The notes below the pieces were generated by a model. That model had not been told where the DNA came from, did not search any database, and saw only the letters and a program-made list of their open reading frames with translations. A program made the translations under genes and the position numbers. A DNA stretch of 64,000 nt. Origin: Luteipulveratus flavus (GTDB lineage: Bacteria; Actinomycetota; Actinomycetes; Actinomycetales; Dermatophilaceae). This document shows, piece by piece, positions 20,140-28,930 of this stretch (the stretch's first letter is position 1; each line of letters begins with the position of its first letter). The DNA lies in the NCBI RefSeq assembly GCF_029439465.1, contig NZ_JAROAV010000008.1, positions 124,001 to 188,000 of the forward strand, read 5' to 3'.

Positions 20140-22397
20140 GGCGGGACCTCCTGGTAGTGACGCACGTCGTCGGGGCAGGTCGGTGAAGAAGGTGCGTCCG
20201 GTGGTGGGGCGATGATGCACTGCGTGCTATCCGCGTCGTGGACGACCTCGACGCCGAGCATCGCCCGCGCGGCGCGTCGCAGGGTCTCACTGCCAGGAAT
20301 CACGGTGACGGTGAGGCGTTCGCCTCCTGCGGCGGTCGTCGTACGGATCGTGACTGTCGATCCTGAATGAGGCGGGACGTACCCGAGGAGGGTGCCCAGC
20401 CGGTGCGCCGACGGGAGTCCCGCGTCCAGCCGCAGCTGTACACGCCACCCCCCGCTCCGTAGCCGCCACAGCGCCCTTCGCACCTCCTGGTGCACGGGGC
20501 GCCCGAGCTCGAGAGTGTCCCGCACCTCACCTTCCAGCGCCGCAGCGCGAGCCGCAACCGCAACGCCCGACAACGGCTGCGCTCCGCGAGCCACCGCATC
20601 GCACAGCGGGAGAACTTCTAGCCGCAGGTACTCCGCACGCTCACGCAGATCAGCCTCCTTCACCCGCAGCCGGGTGGTGCGGGCGCTCACGCGCAGGATC
20701 CGCTCCTCCTCGATCTCCGCGCGTCCCTGGATGCGGTCGCAGAGAATTCGAAGGATGTACGCACACAGGATGGGTAGAGCGGGAGCGGCCAGCACCGAAG
20801 CCTGAGCCGCGATGGCGGACGGTCCACCGCCCGCCTCGCACAGCCAGAACGCCACGACCACGACGAGCGCGAGCGCGGGTGGGACCGACTCGCGCAGCGG
20901 ACGAAAGAAGATCACGGCCAGGACGAGCGGACAGAGCCCTCCTGCGAGCCAGTACAGGCCGCCGTCGGAGAAACCCGGTGGCAGCGCACTGCCATCCACC
21001 CACGCAGCAACGACTGCAGACCAGCCGGCGATGCTGGTTGGCCCCGTCAGCCGGCCTGGCCGAAGAAGCCGTGTGGCGACCGCCAACCACAGGAGGGCAC
21101 CCAGGATCGTGGCAAGGACCGGCAGTGCGGGGTCGGCGAGGAGTGGGCTCTTCCACCAGCTGAACCAGACCGCCATGGCCACGGTCGGGGTGGCGCTCAG
21201 CACGAATGCGCTGCTCAGCCCGTCGATGAAGGCCAGTCGGGTCGCCCGCGGTACCGAGTCGACCTCAGGCGACCAGGTAAGGCGGACCCTACAGCCCCGC
21301 GACGGTGACGAGACGACCTCGCAGGTGCCGCCGATGTCCCGCATTCGCTCGTTCATCGACAGCCGTACGCCGAGCCCGGCCCCGGTGTCGTCGAACCCCT
21401 CGCCGTGATCGGTGACCTCCACCGTGATCGTCGTACCCGATCGAGTTGTTGTCACCCACGCCTCGTCGACGTAGGCGTGGCGTCGCGTGTTGCTGAGCGC
21501 CTCCCGCGTCGCGGAACCGATGGCGTGGGCGACCTCCGCCGGAACCCAGGCGGGCACGCCGGTGAGTGTCACAGCCAGCCCGAGATCGCGTGCCGCGGCG
21601 CGTAACTGCGGGGCGAGCGCCACGGGGCCGGAATCCGGCACCCCCTCCAGTTCTTCACGGAAGACGGCGCACGCGCGCCGGCACAGCGCCCGGACCTCGG
21701 ACGCCGGGACGGATCCTGTGGGGAGAGTGAGCACCTTGAGCGCCTGCAGGACGTGATCGTGCACGATCCGGTCGACCTCCCTGCGCTGTGCTGTGGCTGT
21801 GCGGAGCTCGAGCTCATGTCGATGACGAGTCCGCCGATCCTGCAGCAGTGCGTCGTAGGAACGGAGGACACGGCGGATACCCTTCATCGCCCACGTGAGA
21901 GTGGCCGGGATGACCAGCAGAAAGCCCCCGTCGGTAGCCGCGACCTCTGCCGCCTTCCAGGACGGCCCGGCATTCAGAAGGCTGGCGAGCCCGTACGCGC
22001 AGGCCAGCGCCGCCGAGGCACCCATGCACTGACGACTCGGCAGGACGACCGCAAGGGCGACCACCGGGACGAGCATCCACGGGTATACCCACGATCCGCC
22101 GCTGGGCTGCTGGGCATCGGCGAGCGGGAGGAGGACGACACCGGTCGCGCCCACAGCCGTCGCGCTGCACACCATGAGCGGACCCGCTCGCTCGACCGCG
22201 AGCGCCGCGGACAGGAGGAGCGCGTCCAGGAGCAGCAGACCGACGACCCCGCGGGCCGAGTTCGTCCGAGGTAAACCCTGCTGGAGCAGCATGGCGCTGC
22301 CACTGACCGTGTTGCCGACCGTCAGGAGGATCGACAACGCTCGCACACTCAGCTCGAACGTGTCGCTCCACGACCGGCTCCGCTCCTGGAGCGCCAT
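20076..22397 (-). CDS. Sensor histidine kinase with two membrane/kinase-like modules
   Basis: A 773-aa protein, about twice the usual size. Module 1: six hydrophobic segments (about 18-180), a dimerisation helix with the likely phospho-His in DRIVHDHVLQAL (about 209-220), and a HATPase domain with N-box EALSNTRRHA (about 299-308) and DHGEGFDDTGAGLG (about 330-343). Module 2: a further five or so hydrophobic segments (about 390-550), a long coiled coil (about 555-600), and a tail resembling a kinase core but lacking a clear N-box or G-box. The second half looks like a degenerate duplicate kinase. Module 1 suggests partnership with the downstream response regulator; the signal is unknown. Confidence 0.85.
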   Translation of the reverse strand: MALQERSRSWSDTFELSVRALSILLTVGNTVSGSAMLLQQGLPRTNSARGVVGLLLLDALLLSAALAVERAGPLMVCSATAVGATGVVLLPLADAQQPSGGSWVYPWMLVPVVALAVVLPSRQCMGASAALACAYGLASLLNAGPSWKAAEVAATDGGFLLVIPATLTWAMKGIRRVLRSYDALLQDRRTRHRHELELRTATAQRREVDRIVHDHVLQALKVLTLPTGSVPASEVRALCRRACAVFREELEGVPDSGPVALAPQLRAAARDLGLAVTLTGVPAWVPAEVAHAIGSATREALSNTRRHAYVDEAWVTTTRSGTTITVEVTDHGEGFDDTGAGLGVRLSMNERMRDIGGTCEVVSSPSRGCRVRLTWSPEVDSVPRATRLAFIDGLSSAFVLSATPTVAMAVWFSWWKSPLLADPALPVLATILGALLWLAVATRLLRPGRLTGPTSIAGWSAVVAAWVDGSALPPGFSDGGLYWLAGGLCPLVLAVIFFRPLRESVPPALALVVVVAFWLCEAGGGPSAIAAQASVLAAPALPILCAYILRILCDRIQGRAEIEEERILRVSARTTRLRVKEADLRERAEYLRLEVLPLCDAVARGAQPLSGVAVAARAAALEGEVRDTLELGRPVHQEVRRALWRLRSGGWRVQLRLDAGLPSAHRLGTLLGYVPPHSGSTVTIRTTTAAGGERLTVTVIPGSETLRRAARAMLGVEVVHDADSTQCIIAPPPDAPSSPTCPDDVRHYQEVPPCPTALLRGETSESARSTTIL

Positions 22398-22466
22398 GGG
22401 CCCGATGGTAAGAAGCGGCCACCCGCGACACCGGACTTCTTACGCGCCGGCCGCCGCAGGGCAAGA

Positions 22467-22919
22467 TCACTCCTCACTCATCGGGCTCGGCAGCCCGCCG
22501 GTCAGTCCGAGCGGCCGCGCCTCGCCCAGAACCAGAGCGAAGGAGGTGGTCCCGGACATGCTCACCCTGATCTCCCGCCGAAGCGCCTGGACCACATCAA
22601 GGTCGAGCGGCACCGCCCTACCGAACGGCACGGACTGCGACCAGAACTTTCATCCGCCGGCGAAGACCTCCACGGTTTGCGGTGCGCGTAGGGTCGTCGG
22701 ACTCGTTGTGGAGAGCCGGGGTGGAGCGCAACCGCCGGTAGTTCTTACCGAGTGATAGGCCATCATTTCGTCGAGGATGTCGAAGGAGTCGCCCGGGGCG
22801 CACCGCCTTGAACGCCAGCGACCGTCCCCCTGATCCCGGCCAAGCCAGACCCGACCACTCGCCTCCGTGCCGACCAGCATCTCGAGGACGTACGTGATCC
22901 CCGGCGCACGTTCCGTCAT
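22467..22919 (-). pseudogene. Probable decayed gene of unknown function
   Basis: An ATG at 22919 opens a frame with plausible coding character (LEMLVGTEASGRVWLGRDQG, GDSFDILDEMMAYH) that stops with TGA at 22650. Beyond that stop the same frame continues for 60 codons with good composition (KFWSQSVPFGRAVPLDLDVV, then LVLGEARPLGLTGGLPSP) to a TGA at 22467. A second frame in the middle also looks protein-like, so a frameshift pair plus a nonsense change is likely. The family is not recognised. It is upstream of the kinase on the same strand. The rest of 22398-22997 shows nothing clear. Confidence 0.35.
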
Positions 22920-22997
22920 CTACAGGAAGTCGGGTCGGCCGCCTCAAGTGTCACGTCCGGTGACGTCGGGTCGGCGAGGCGAGTGATCAGGCCTCGA

Positions 22998-23048
22998 TCA
23001 GGGCAGCTTGACCTGCTCGAAGATGACCGCGATCGCGGCGGCGAGCGC
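22998..23048. repeat. Right copy of 51-bp direct repeat (probable attachment site)
   Basis: Same 51 bases as 18344-18394. It encodes the last residues of DUF3017 ([14 protein letters not shown]) and the stop codon, so insertion at this point leaves the gene intact. Confidence 0.85.
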
Positions 23049-23261
23049 GACGTACATCACGGCGTCCAGGAACCGCGACCGGACGGCGACGCCGGCGCAC
23101 AGCGAGCCCGGTAGCACCAGTCTGGCCAGCGCGGCGAGGACGAGGACGGCGGCCAGGAGGTAGCCGCCGGTGCGCAGCGGACCGACCACCATGACCGTCA
23201 CGGCCACAGCACAGCCGCTCGCCAGGAACCACCAGACCGGCCCGAGCCGGCTGGGGATCAC
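22998..23261 (-). CDS. DUF3017 membrane protein
   Basis: An 87-aa integral membrane protein with three predicted helices (about 8-26, 33-51 and 66-82). DUF3017 proteins are found next to folD in Actinobacteria; their role is unknown. The start is GTG at 23261, overlapping the folD stop as GTGA, so the pair is translationally coupled. Its 3' end forms the right-hand boundary of the island. Confidence 0.85.
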   Translation of the reverse strand: MIPSRLGPVWWFLASGCAVAVTVMVVGPLRTGGYLLAAVLVLAALARLVLPGSLCAGVAVRSRFLDAVMYVALAAAIAVIFEQVKLP

Positions 23262-24103
23262 CGGGGCTGCCGCTCGGCGTTGGCCACGACGTTGGTGAGC
23301 AGCATGGCCCGCGTCATCGGGCCGACGCCGCCGGGGTTCGGGGACAAGAAGCCGGCGACCTCGGCCACGTCCTCGGCGACGTCGCCGGCGATCTTCCCGT
23401 CGACGCGCGAGACCCCGACGTCGAGCACCGCCGCGCCGGGCTTGACCATCGCCTTGGTGATCAGACCGGGGACGCCGGCCGCCGCCACGACGATGTCGGC
23501 CCGCCGGACGTGGTCGGCGAGGTCGCGGGTCCCCGTGTGGCAGAGGGTGGTCGTCGCGTTCTCCGACCTGCGGGTGAGCAGGAGGCCGAGCGGGCGACCG
23601 ACGGTGAGACCACGGCCGACGACCACGACGTCGGCGCCGGCGATCGGGACGCCGTACCGGCGCAGCAGCTCGATCGCACCGATCGGCGTGCAAGGCAGCG
23701 GCCCGTCCTCGCCGAGGACGAGCTTGCCGAGGTTGACCGGGTGCAGGCCGTCGACGTCCTTGTCCGGGTCGACCCGCGACAGCAGCGCGAACTCGTCCAG
23801 ACCCGTGGGCTGCTGGACCAGGAAGCCGGTGCACGCGGGGTCGGCGTTGAGCTCGTCGATGACCGCCTCGACCTCGGCCTGCGTGGCGGTGGCGGGCAGG
23901 TCGCGCCGGATGGAGGTGATGCCGATCGAGGCGCAGTCCTGGTGCTTCGCACCGACGTACCAGCGCGAGCCGGGGTCGTCCCCGACGAGGACGGTGCCGA
24001 GGCCGGGCGTGACGCCCCGGGCCTGGAGAGCGGCGACCCGGCGGCGCAGCTCGTCCTTGATCGTCGCCAGCGTGGCCTTACCGTCCATCAGGGTCGCAGT
24101 CAC
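23258..24103 (-). CDS. folD: Bifunctional methylenetetrahydrofolate dehydrogenase / methenyltetrahydrofolate cyclohydrolase
   Basis: Interconverts 5,10-methylene- and 10-formyl-tetrahydrofolate, feeding the formyl steps of purN and purH nearby. The 281-aa sequence has the cyclohydrolase Tyr/Lys in [26 protein letters not shown], the [15 protein letters not shown] motif and the NADP fold [17 protein letters not shown]. It ends with the conserved [20 protein letters not shown] start at 24103; divergent from an acetyltransferase gene. Confidence 0.96.
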   Translation of the reverse strand: MTATLMDGKATLATIKDELRRRVAALQARGVTPGLGTVLVGDDPGSRWYVGAKHQDCASIGITSIRRDLPATATQAEVEAVIDELNADPACTGFLVQQPTGLDEFALLSRVDPDKDVDGLHPVNLGKLVLGEDGPLPCTPIGAIELLRRYGVPIAGADVVVVGRGLTVGRPLGLLLTRRSENATTTLCHTGTRDLADHVRRADIVVAAAGVPGLITKAMVKPGAAVLDVGVSRVDGKIAGDVAEDVAEVAGFLSPNPGGVGPMTRAMLLTNVVANAERQPR

Positions 24104-24122
24104 GGGCCCTTATCCTGCCACG

Positions 24123-24587
24123 GTGACTTCCGCGCCCGACTGGACGTTGCAGACCGTCCCGTACGAAGACCCCACCGCCCAGCGGCTGGTGGCCGAGCTC
24201 AACGCCGACCTGGCCCAGCGGTACGGCGGTGGCGACGCGACCCCGGTTCAGCCTGCCCAGTTCGCCCCGCCCTCCGGCACGTTCCTCGTGGCCTCCGACG
24301 AGACGGGGCCGATCGGCTGTGCCGGCGTGCGGATCAACGGCGCCGACGCCGAGCTGAAGCGGATGTTCATCCGGCCCTCCCGTCGTCGCGAGGGCCACGC
24401 TCGGCGGCTGCTGGCGGCCATCGAGGAGTACGCCCGCGGCCGTGGGTTCAGCCGGGTGATCCTGGAGACCGGCATCGCCCAGCCCGAGGCGATCGCCCTG
24501 TACGAGAGCGCCGGCTACGTGCCGATCCCCTCGTACGGCTACTACCGGGACGAGCCCGACTGCCGCTGCTACGCCCGCTGGATCTGA
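24123..24587 (+). CDS. GNAT family N-acetyltransferase
   Basis: A 154-aa acetyltransferase. Acetyl-CoA binding is indicated by KRMFIRPSRRREGHARRLLAAIE (motif A, R/Q-x-x-G-x-G/A type) and by the C-terminal LETGIAQPEAIALYESAGYVPI. The substrate is unknown. Starts with GTG at 24123, 19 bp from the divergent folD start; the very short leader suggests a leaderless or nearly leaderless mRNA. Confidence 0.85.
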   Translation: MTSAPDWTLQTVPYEDPTAQRLVAELNADLAQRYGGGDATPVQPAQFAPPSGTFLVASDETGPIGCAGVRINGADAELKRMFIRPSRRREGHARRLLAAIEEYARGRGFSRVILETGIAQPEAIALYESAGYVPIPSYGYYRDEPDCRCYARWI

Positions 24588-24597
24588 TCGCCGTTCA

Positions 24598-25002
24598 CTA
24601 GCCGGCGAGGAAGGACAGCCGCACGCTGCGGTCGAGGTTGTCCACATTGAGGTCGACCAGGCAGATGCTCTGCCAGGTGCCGAGGGCGAGCCGGCCGCCG
24701 ATGACCGGCACGGTCGCGTACGGCGGGATCAGCGCGGGCATGACATGGGACCGGCCGTGACCGCGACTGCCGTGCCGATGCGTCCAGCGGTCGTCCGCCG
24801 GCAGCAGCTCGCGCAGCGAGGCGAGCAGGTCGTCGTCGCTGCCCGCGCCGGTCTCGATGATCGCGATGCCGGCCGTCGCGTGCGGGACGAACACCTGCAG
24901 CAGGCCGTCGCCCTCGTCCGCGACGAAGTCCTGGCAGTCGCCGGTGATGTCCAGGACGGCCTCGCGGTCGCCCGTGCGGTACTCCTGGGTCGTCGAGCGC
25001 AT
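24598..25002 (-). CDS. YjbQ/UPF0047 family protein
   Basis: A 134-aa cytosolic protein of the YjbQ family, some of which have thiamine-phosphate synthase activity as a side reaction. Signature stretches are FVPHATAGIAIIETG, the charged DDRWTHRHGSRGHGRSHVMP region and LGTWQSICLVDLN at the C-terminus. ATG at 25002 gives the normal family length; the open frame upstream lacks family character. Converges on the GNAT gene. Confidence 0.88.
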   Translation of the reverse strand: MRSTTQEYRTGDREAVLDITGDCQDFVADEGDGLLQVFVPHATAGIAIIETGAGSDDDLLASLRELLPADDRWTHRHGSRGHGRSHVMPALIPPYATVPVIGGRLALGTWQSICLVDLNVDNLDRSVRLSFLAG

Positions 25003-25033
25003 GCCCTCATCCTGACGTGAATCTCGCGCGGCG

Positions 25034-25606
25034 TCAGCCGACGCCGAGGGCGTGCTCGACCTGCTCCAGGTCCGGGTCGCGCAGGCCCACGCAGTCCAGG
25101 TCCCAGAACACCTGCGGGTACACCAGGGTGCCAATCATCCATTCCTGCGCGGCGGGCAGAGGGAGCACCTGGAACGCCGGGGCCGGGACCCGCAGGCTCG
25201 GACGTCGATGACCGCGCTCCTCCCCCGACTCGAACCCGAAGCGTGCGTAGTACCCCGGCGCTCCCTCCAGGAACACCATCGGCCACGCGCTCGCCCGCAG
25301 CTCCTCCAGCGCCCACCGGATCAGGCCGCTCCCGATGCCGCGCCCCTGAGCGGCCGGTGCGACCGAGACCGGGCTGAGGACCAGGACGTCGACGAGCGCC
25401 CGCCGGGTGTCCAGCAGCGCCCGCGTGAACGCGACATGACCGACGATGCCCCCGTCGTCCTCCGCCACGAACGACAGGTCGAGCCAGGCCGGCGAGAGGC
25501 GCATCGCGTCGACCAGCGCGGGCACCTTCTGGTCGCCGAACGCGTCGGCGACCACTCCTCGTACGGCGTCGTGGTCGTCCGCCCGCTCGGAGCGGTGGGT
25601 GGTCAT
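25034..25606 (-). CDS. GNAT family N-acetyltransferase
   Basis: A 190-aa acetyltransferase of the YhbS-like group. It shows VGHVAFTRALL, the acyl-CoA loop SVAPAAQGRGIGSGLIRWALEE and VFLEGAPGYYARFGFE. Its ATG overlaps the stop of the upstream GNAT gene as ATGA, so the two are cotranscribed. Substrate unknown. Confidence 0.87.
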   Translation of the reverse strand: MTTHRSERADDHDAVRGVVADAFGDQKVPALVDAMRLSPAWLDLSFVAEDDGGIVGHVAFTRALLDTRRALVDVLVLSPVSVAPAAQGRGIGSGLIRWALEELRASAWPMVFLEGAPGYYARFGFESGEERGHRRPSLRVPAPAFQVLPLPAAQEWMIGTLVYPQVFWDLDCVGLRDPDLEQVEHALGVG

Positions 25607-26208
25607 CGGACTGCTGCCACGGCGGTCGGCGCGGTCTCGGTGCGGGCGGCCCACTCCCGGTCGAGGATCGCGTAGGTGTAGCCGTCGAGCCAGCCGAGCT
25701 CGGCGTGCCAGGAGTCCTCGACGCCGTACTGCTCGCGCCGCATGCCGAGCGACTCCATGATCTTCCAGGACGGCGTGTTGTCGGCGAAGCAGCCGGCGGT
25801 CACGCGGTGCAGCCCGAGCTCGTCGAACGCCGCCGCCACCATGCTCGCCGCGGCCTCCTTCGCGTAGCCGTGACCGGCGTACGCGGTGTCGAAGATGTAA
25901 CCGAGCAGCCCCTCGGAGCGGGGCGACGGCCCGGCCTTGTCCTGGCCCATCCCGTCCTGGACCTCGATGCTGCACCAGCCGATCACCGCGCCGTCGAGCT
26001 CGACCACGGCGGGGTGGTCGAGCGGGTCGGCGACGCCGTCGGCCCACGCCTGCGTGAACGCGGCCGGGTCGACCTCGGTCCTCAGCAGCCAGCGCCACAC
26101 GTCGGGGTGGTTGCGGATCTGCAGCAGCCGGCCGGCGTCCTCCGCGCGGTACGGCCGCAGGACGAGGCGTCGAGTACGCCGGGGCCAGGTCACGGAAGGT
26201 GAGGTCAC
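25603..26208 (-). CDS. GNAT family N-acetyltransferase, RimJ/RimL-like
   Basis: A 201-aa acetyltransferase of the Acetyltransf_3 type: RRLVLRPYRAEDAGRLLQI start, IGWCSIEVQD, the CoA site YAGHGYAKEAAASMV and the ADNTPSWKIMESLGMRRE signature typical of RimJ-like enzymes that modify proteins or small amines. Heads a two-gene unit with the next GNAT gene. Confidence 0.88.
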   Translation of the reverse strand: MTSPSVTWPRRTRRLVLRPYRAEDAGRLLQIRNHPDVWRWLLRTEVDPAAFTQAWADGVADPLDHPAVVELDGAVIGWCSIEVQDGMGQDKAGPSPRSEGLLGYIFDTAYAGHGYAKEAAASMVAAAFDELGLHRVTAGCFADNTPSWKIMESLGMRREQYGVEDSWHAELGWLDGYTYAILDREWAARTETAPTAVAAVR

Positions 26209-26278
26209 CGGACCAGGAGTAGCACCGAGCGGCGGCCGCCTCCAACCGGATTACGCGCGAGCCGGCGCGGCGGACCGG

Positions 26279-27217
26279 TCAGGCGCGCGATGCCGCCCAG
26301 CCGGCGCCGGCCGCCGCGACCAGGGTGATCAGCAGGCCGAGCACGAGGCGTCCGCCGACCTCGTCGCGGGTGGAGGCGTCCAGAAGGTCCAGGACGAGCG
26401 CGGCCATCAGCTGCCCCGCGACCGACACCAGGCCGAACACCAGCACGCCGATCTCGCCGACCGCCCACGCCATGATCCCGATCACGCCGATGCCGAGGAC
26501 ACCGCCGAACCACGCCCACCACGGCGACCCGGTCGGCAGGTCCCAGGGGCCGCCCGACACGGCCGCCTGGTACCCCGCGACGGCGAGCAGGACGACCAGA
26601 CCCACCAGGAAGTTCTGCCAGGTGGTCGACATCGGCTGCCCGGTCACCTGGTTGACCCGCCCGTTGACGGCCTGCTGGGCCGCGAGCAGCAGGCCGACAG
26701 CGAACGCCGCGGCGGCGGGCAGCAGCGACACCTCGTGCCCGCCGGAGTGCGCGGTCGACGACACGACCACCCCGACCACGGCGAGCGCAGCAGCCGCCAC
26801 CCGGGCCGGCGTGATGTGCTGCACGCCGGCCGGTCCGAGCCCGGCGCGGTCGACGACCAGCGCACTGAGCGTCTGCCCGCCGACGACGCCGATGCTGAAG
26901 ACCGCCACGCCGACCAGCGGGACCGACCAGGACTGCACCGCGACCAGCAGGCCGCCCGCCGCGCCGCCGATGCACTGCCACCAGCGCAACCGGCCACCGC
27001 GGACGGCCCGCCCGATCTCCCGTACTCCGGCGCGGATGCGCGGGACCAGCAGCACCATCAGGCTCAGCACGACCAGACCGGAGCCGAAGCTCCACAGCGC
27101 GGCCTCGACCGGCTGACCGCTGTGCACGCTGAGCGCGCCGTTCATCCGCGACTGCACGGCGAGCAGCGCGCCGGAGACCACGCCCCCGGCGAGCGCCGCC
27201 GACCGTGCCGACGACAT
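26279..27217 (-). CDS. DMT-superfamily transporter, DUF606 (YdcZ) type, internally duplicated
   Basis: A 312-aa membrane protein of about ten helices made of two similar halves. Each half begins with the family motif around a Gln/Asn (LLAVQSRMNGALS near residue 20, LLAAQQAVNGRVN near residue 181) followed by helices rich in Gly/Val. The substrate is unknown. Its ATG overlaps the purH stop by one base, so it is read from the purine operon. Confidence 0.85.
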   Translation of the reverse strand: MSSARSAALAGGVVSGALLAVQSRMNGALSVHSGQPVEAALWSFGSGLVVLSLMVLLVPRIRAGVREIGRAVRGGRLRWWQCIGGAAGGLLVAVQSWSVPLVGVAVFSIGVVGGQTLSALVVDRAGLGPAGVQHITPARVAAAALAVVGVVVSSTAHSGGHEVSLLPAAAAFAVGLLLAAQQAVNGRVNQVTGQPMSTTWQNFLVGLVVLLAVAGYQAAVSGGPWDLPTGSPWWAWFGGVLGIGVIGIMAWAVGEIGVLVFGLVSVAGQLMAALVLDLLDASTRDEVGGRLVLGLLITLVAAAGAGWAASRA

Positions 27218-28824
27218 CAGTGCGCGAAGTGGCGGGTTCCGGTGAAGTAGAGGGTCACACCGGCCTGCTCGGCGGCCTCGATCACTTCGGGGTCGCGCTT
27301 GGAACCGCCGGGCGCGACCACGGCCCGCACGCCGGCGTCGAGCAGCACCTGCAGGCCGTCGGCGAACGGGAAGAACGCATCGGACGCGGCGACCGCACCC
27401 CGGGCGCGCTCCTCGCCGGCACGCTTGACCGCGAGCTCGCAGGAGTCGACCCGGTTGACCTGGCCCATGCCGATGCCGACGGACGCGCCGTCACGGGCGA
27501 GCAGGATCGCGTTCGACTTCACCGCGCGGACCGCCCGCCAAGCGAACTGCAGGTCGGCGAGCGTCGCCTCGTCGGCGGCCTGCCCCGCGACCAGCCGCCA
27601 GCGCGACGCGTCGTCCCCCGTGAGGTTGCCGTCGGCGTCCTCCCCCTCTGCGTCGACGGCGTCCCGGTGCTGCATGAGCAGACCGCCCGAGACGGGCCGG
27701 GTCTCCACGCCACCGCGGGCCGGCGCAGCCGCCTTGAGCAGCCGCAGGCTCTTCTTGGCGGTCAGGACCTCCAGCGCCTCCGGCTCGAACTCCGGCGCCA
27801 CGACGACCTCGGTGAAGATGTCCTTCACCGTCTCGGCCATCTCCTTGGTCACCGGCCGGTTGGTGGCGATGATGCCGCCGTACGCCGACACCGGGTCGCA
27901 CGCGTGCGCCTTGCGGTGGGCGTCCGCGATCGTGCTGCCGGTGGCGATGCCGCAGGGGTTGGCGTGCTTGATGACCGCGACGGTCGGCTGGTCGCCATGG
28001 TCGTACGCGGCGCGGTGGGCGGCGTCGGCGTCGACATAGTTGTTGTACGACATCGCCTTGCCGTGCAGCTGCTCACCCTGCGCGAGACCCGGCTGCGGCT
28101 GAAAAGTGTTGGTGTACAACGCTGCCGGCTGGTGCGGGTTCTCGCCGTACCGCAGCGTGTCCGCCTTCTGGAAGGTCGCGCCCGCCCAGGCCGGGAACCC
28201 GTCGCCGCCGCTGGTGTCGGTGAGGACGTTGCCCATCCACGAGGCGACGGCGACGTCGTACGTCGCGGTGTGGACGAACGCCTGCGCCGCGAGCTGCTGA
28301 CGCTGCGCAAGGGTGAAGCCGCCGGCGCGGACGGCCTCCAGCACGGCGTCGTAGGAGGTGGGGTCGGTCACGGTGGCGACGCTCGCGTGGTTCTTGGCGG
28401 AGGCGCGCACCATCGACGGGCCGCCGATGTCGATCTGCTCGACGCACTCCTCCTGGCTCGCGCCCGAGGCCACCGTCTGGGTGAACGGGTAGAGGTTGGA
28501 GATCACCAGGTCGAACGGCTCGACACCCAGCTCGCCGAGCTGACGGACGTGGTCGGGGTTGCGGGTGTCGGCGAGCAGGCCGGCGTGCACCTTCGGGTGC
28601 AGCGTCTTCACCCGTCCGTCGAGGCACTCGGGGAAGCCGGTGAGGTCCTCGACCTTCGTCACCGGGAGGCCGAGGTCGCCGATCAGCCTGGCGGAGCCAC
28701 CGGTGGAGACCAGCTCGACGCCGGCCTCGTGCAGGCCGCGGGCGAGGTCGTCCAGCCCGGTCTTGTCGTAGACGGAGACGAGCGCGCGCTTGATCGGTCG
28801 GCGCTGGTCGGGGGCAGAGGTCAC
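27217..28824 (-). CDS. purH: Bifunctional AICAR formyltransferase / IMP cyclohydrolase
   Basis: Catalyses the last two steps of IMP synthesis, using 10-formyl-THF supplied via folD. The 535-aa protein has an N-terminal MGS-like cyclohydrolase domain ([42 protein letters not shown]) and a C-terminal transformylase domain with the KHANPCGIA motif and the [18 protein letters not shown] region. GTG at 28824 with AAGGAG upstream is chosen over an upstream in-frame ATG that lies in the riboswitch segment. A ZTP-type riboswitch occupies the leader. Confidence 0.96.
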   Translation of the reverse strand: MTSAPDQRRPIKRALVSVYDKTGLDDLARGLHEAGVELVSTGGSARLIGDLGLPVTKVEDLTGFPECLDGRVKTLHPKVHAGLLADTRNPDHVRQLGELGVEPFDLVISNLYPFTQTVASGASQEECVEQIDIGGPSMVRASAKNHASVATVTDPTSYDAVLEAVRAGGFTLAQRQQLAAQAFVHTATYDVAVASWMGNVLTDTSGGDGFPAWAGATFQKADTLRYGENPHQPAALYTNTFQPQPGLAQGEQLHGKAMSYNNYVDADAAHRAAYDHGDQPTVAVIKHANPCGIATGSTIADAHRKAHACDPVSAYGGIIATNRPVTKEMAETVKDIFTEVVVAPEFEPEALEVLTAKKSLRLLKAAAPARGGVETRPVSGGLLMQHRDAVDAEGEDADGNLTGDDASRWRLVAGQAADEATLADLQFAWRAVRAVKSNAILLARDGASVGIGMGQVNRVDSCELAVKRAGEERARGAVAASDAFFPFADGLQVLLDAGVRAVVAPGGSKRDPEVIEAAEQAGVTLYFTGTRHFAH

Positions 28825-28849
28825 GGGCACTCCTTGAGAACGCTTCGGT

Positions 28850-28930
28850 CGATGAGGGCACCCAGGCGTTCGATGCACTCGACGTCACTCCCTGGTGGTC
28901 ACCCACCTGCGCCAGTCGTGTGCGGCCAGG
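28850..28930 (-). ncRNA. ZTP (pfl) riboswitch upstream of purH
   Basis: Read on the minus strand, the leader has CGACTGGCG, then CAGGTGGGTGACCACCAGG with GGTGG/CCACC pairing, GGGAG, and downstream CGCCTGGG followed by GCCC. These are the conserved blocks, in order and spacing, of the pfl/ZTP RNA, including the CUGGC and CGCCUGGG segments that form the pseudoknot. It begins directly after the purN stop codon and ends about 25 bp before the purH start, so it sits between two genes of one operon. It probably turns purH on when ZMP/ZTP accumulates. Confidence 0.8.

Larger units (their letters stand above)
18395..22997. mobile_element. Probable inserted genomic island (about 4.6 kb)
   Basis: The segment lies between two perfect 51-bp direct repeats and separates mdh from DUF3017-folD, which are neighbours in many Micrococcales (known synteny). 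It looks less GC-rich than its flanks, most clearly at 18413-19250. It carries a 130-aa unknown protein, a small zinc-ribbon protein, a response regulator, a large sensor kinase and a decayed gene. No integrase, transposase or replication gene is seen, so it may be a remnant or a cargo moved by another element. Confidence 0.6.

Noticed and set aside
22558-22755. 65-aa plus-strand gene with a good ribosome site (AAGGAGGTGG)
   Set aside because: The spacing is long, composition is Ser/Thr/Arg-rich, and the minus strand looks more like remains of a real gene. It cannot be excluded fully.
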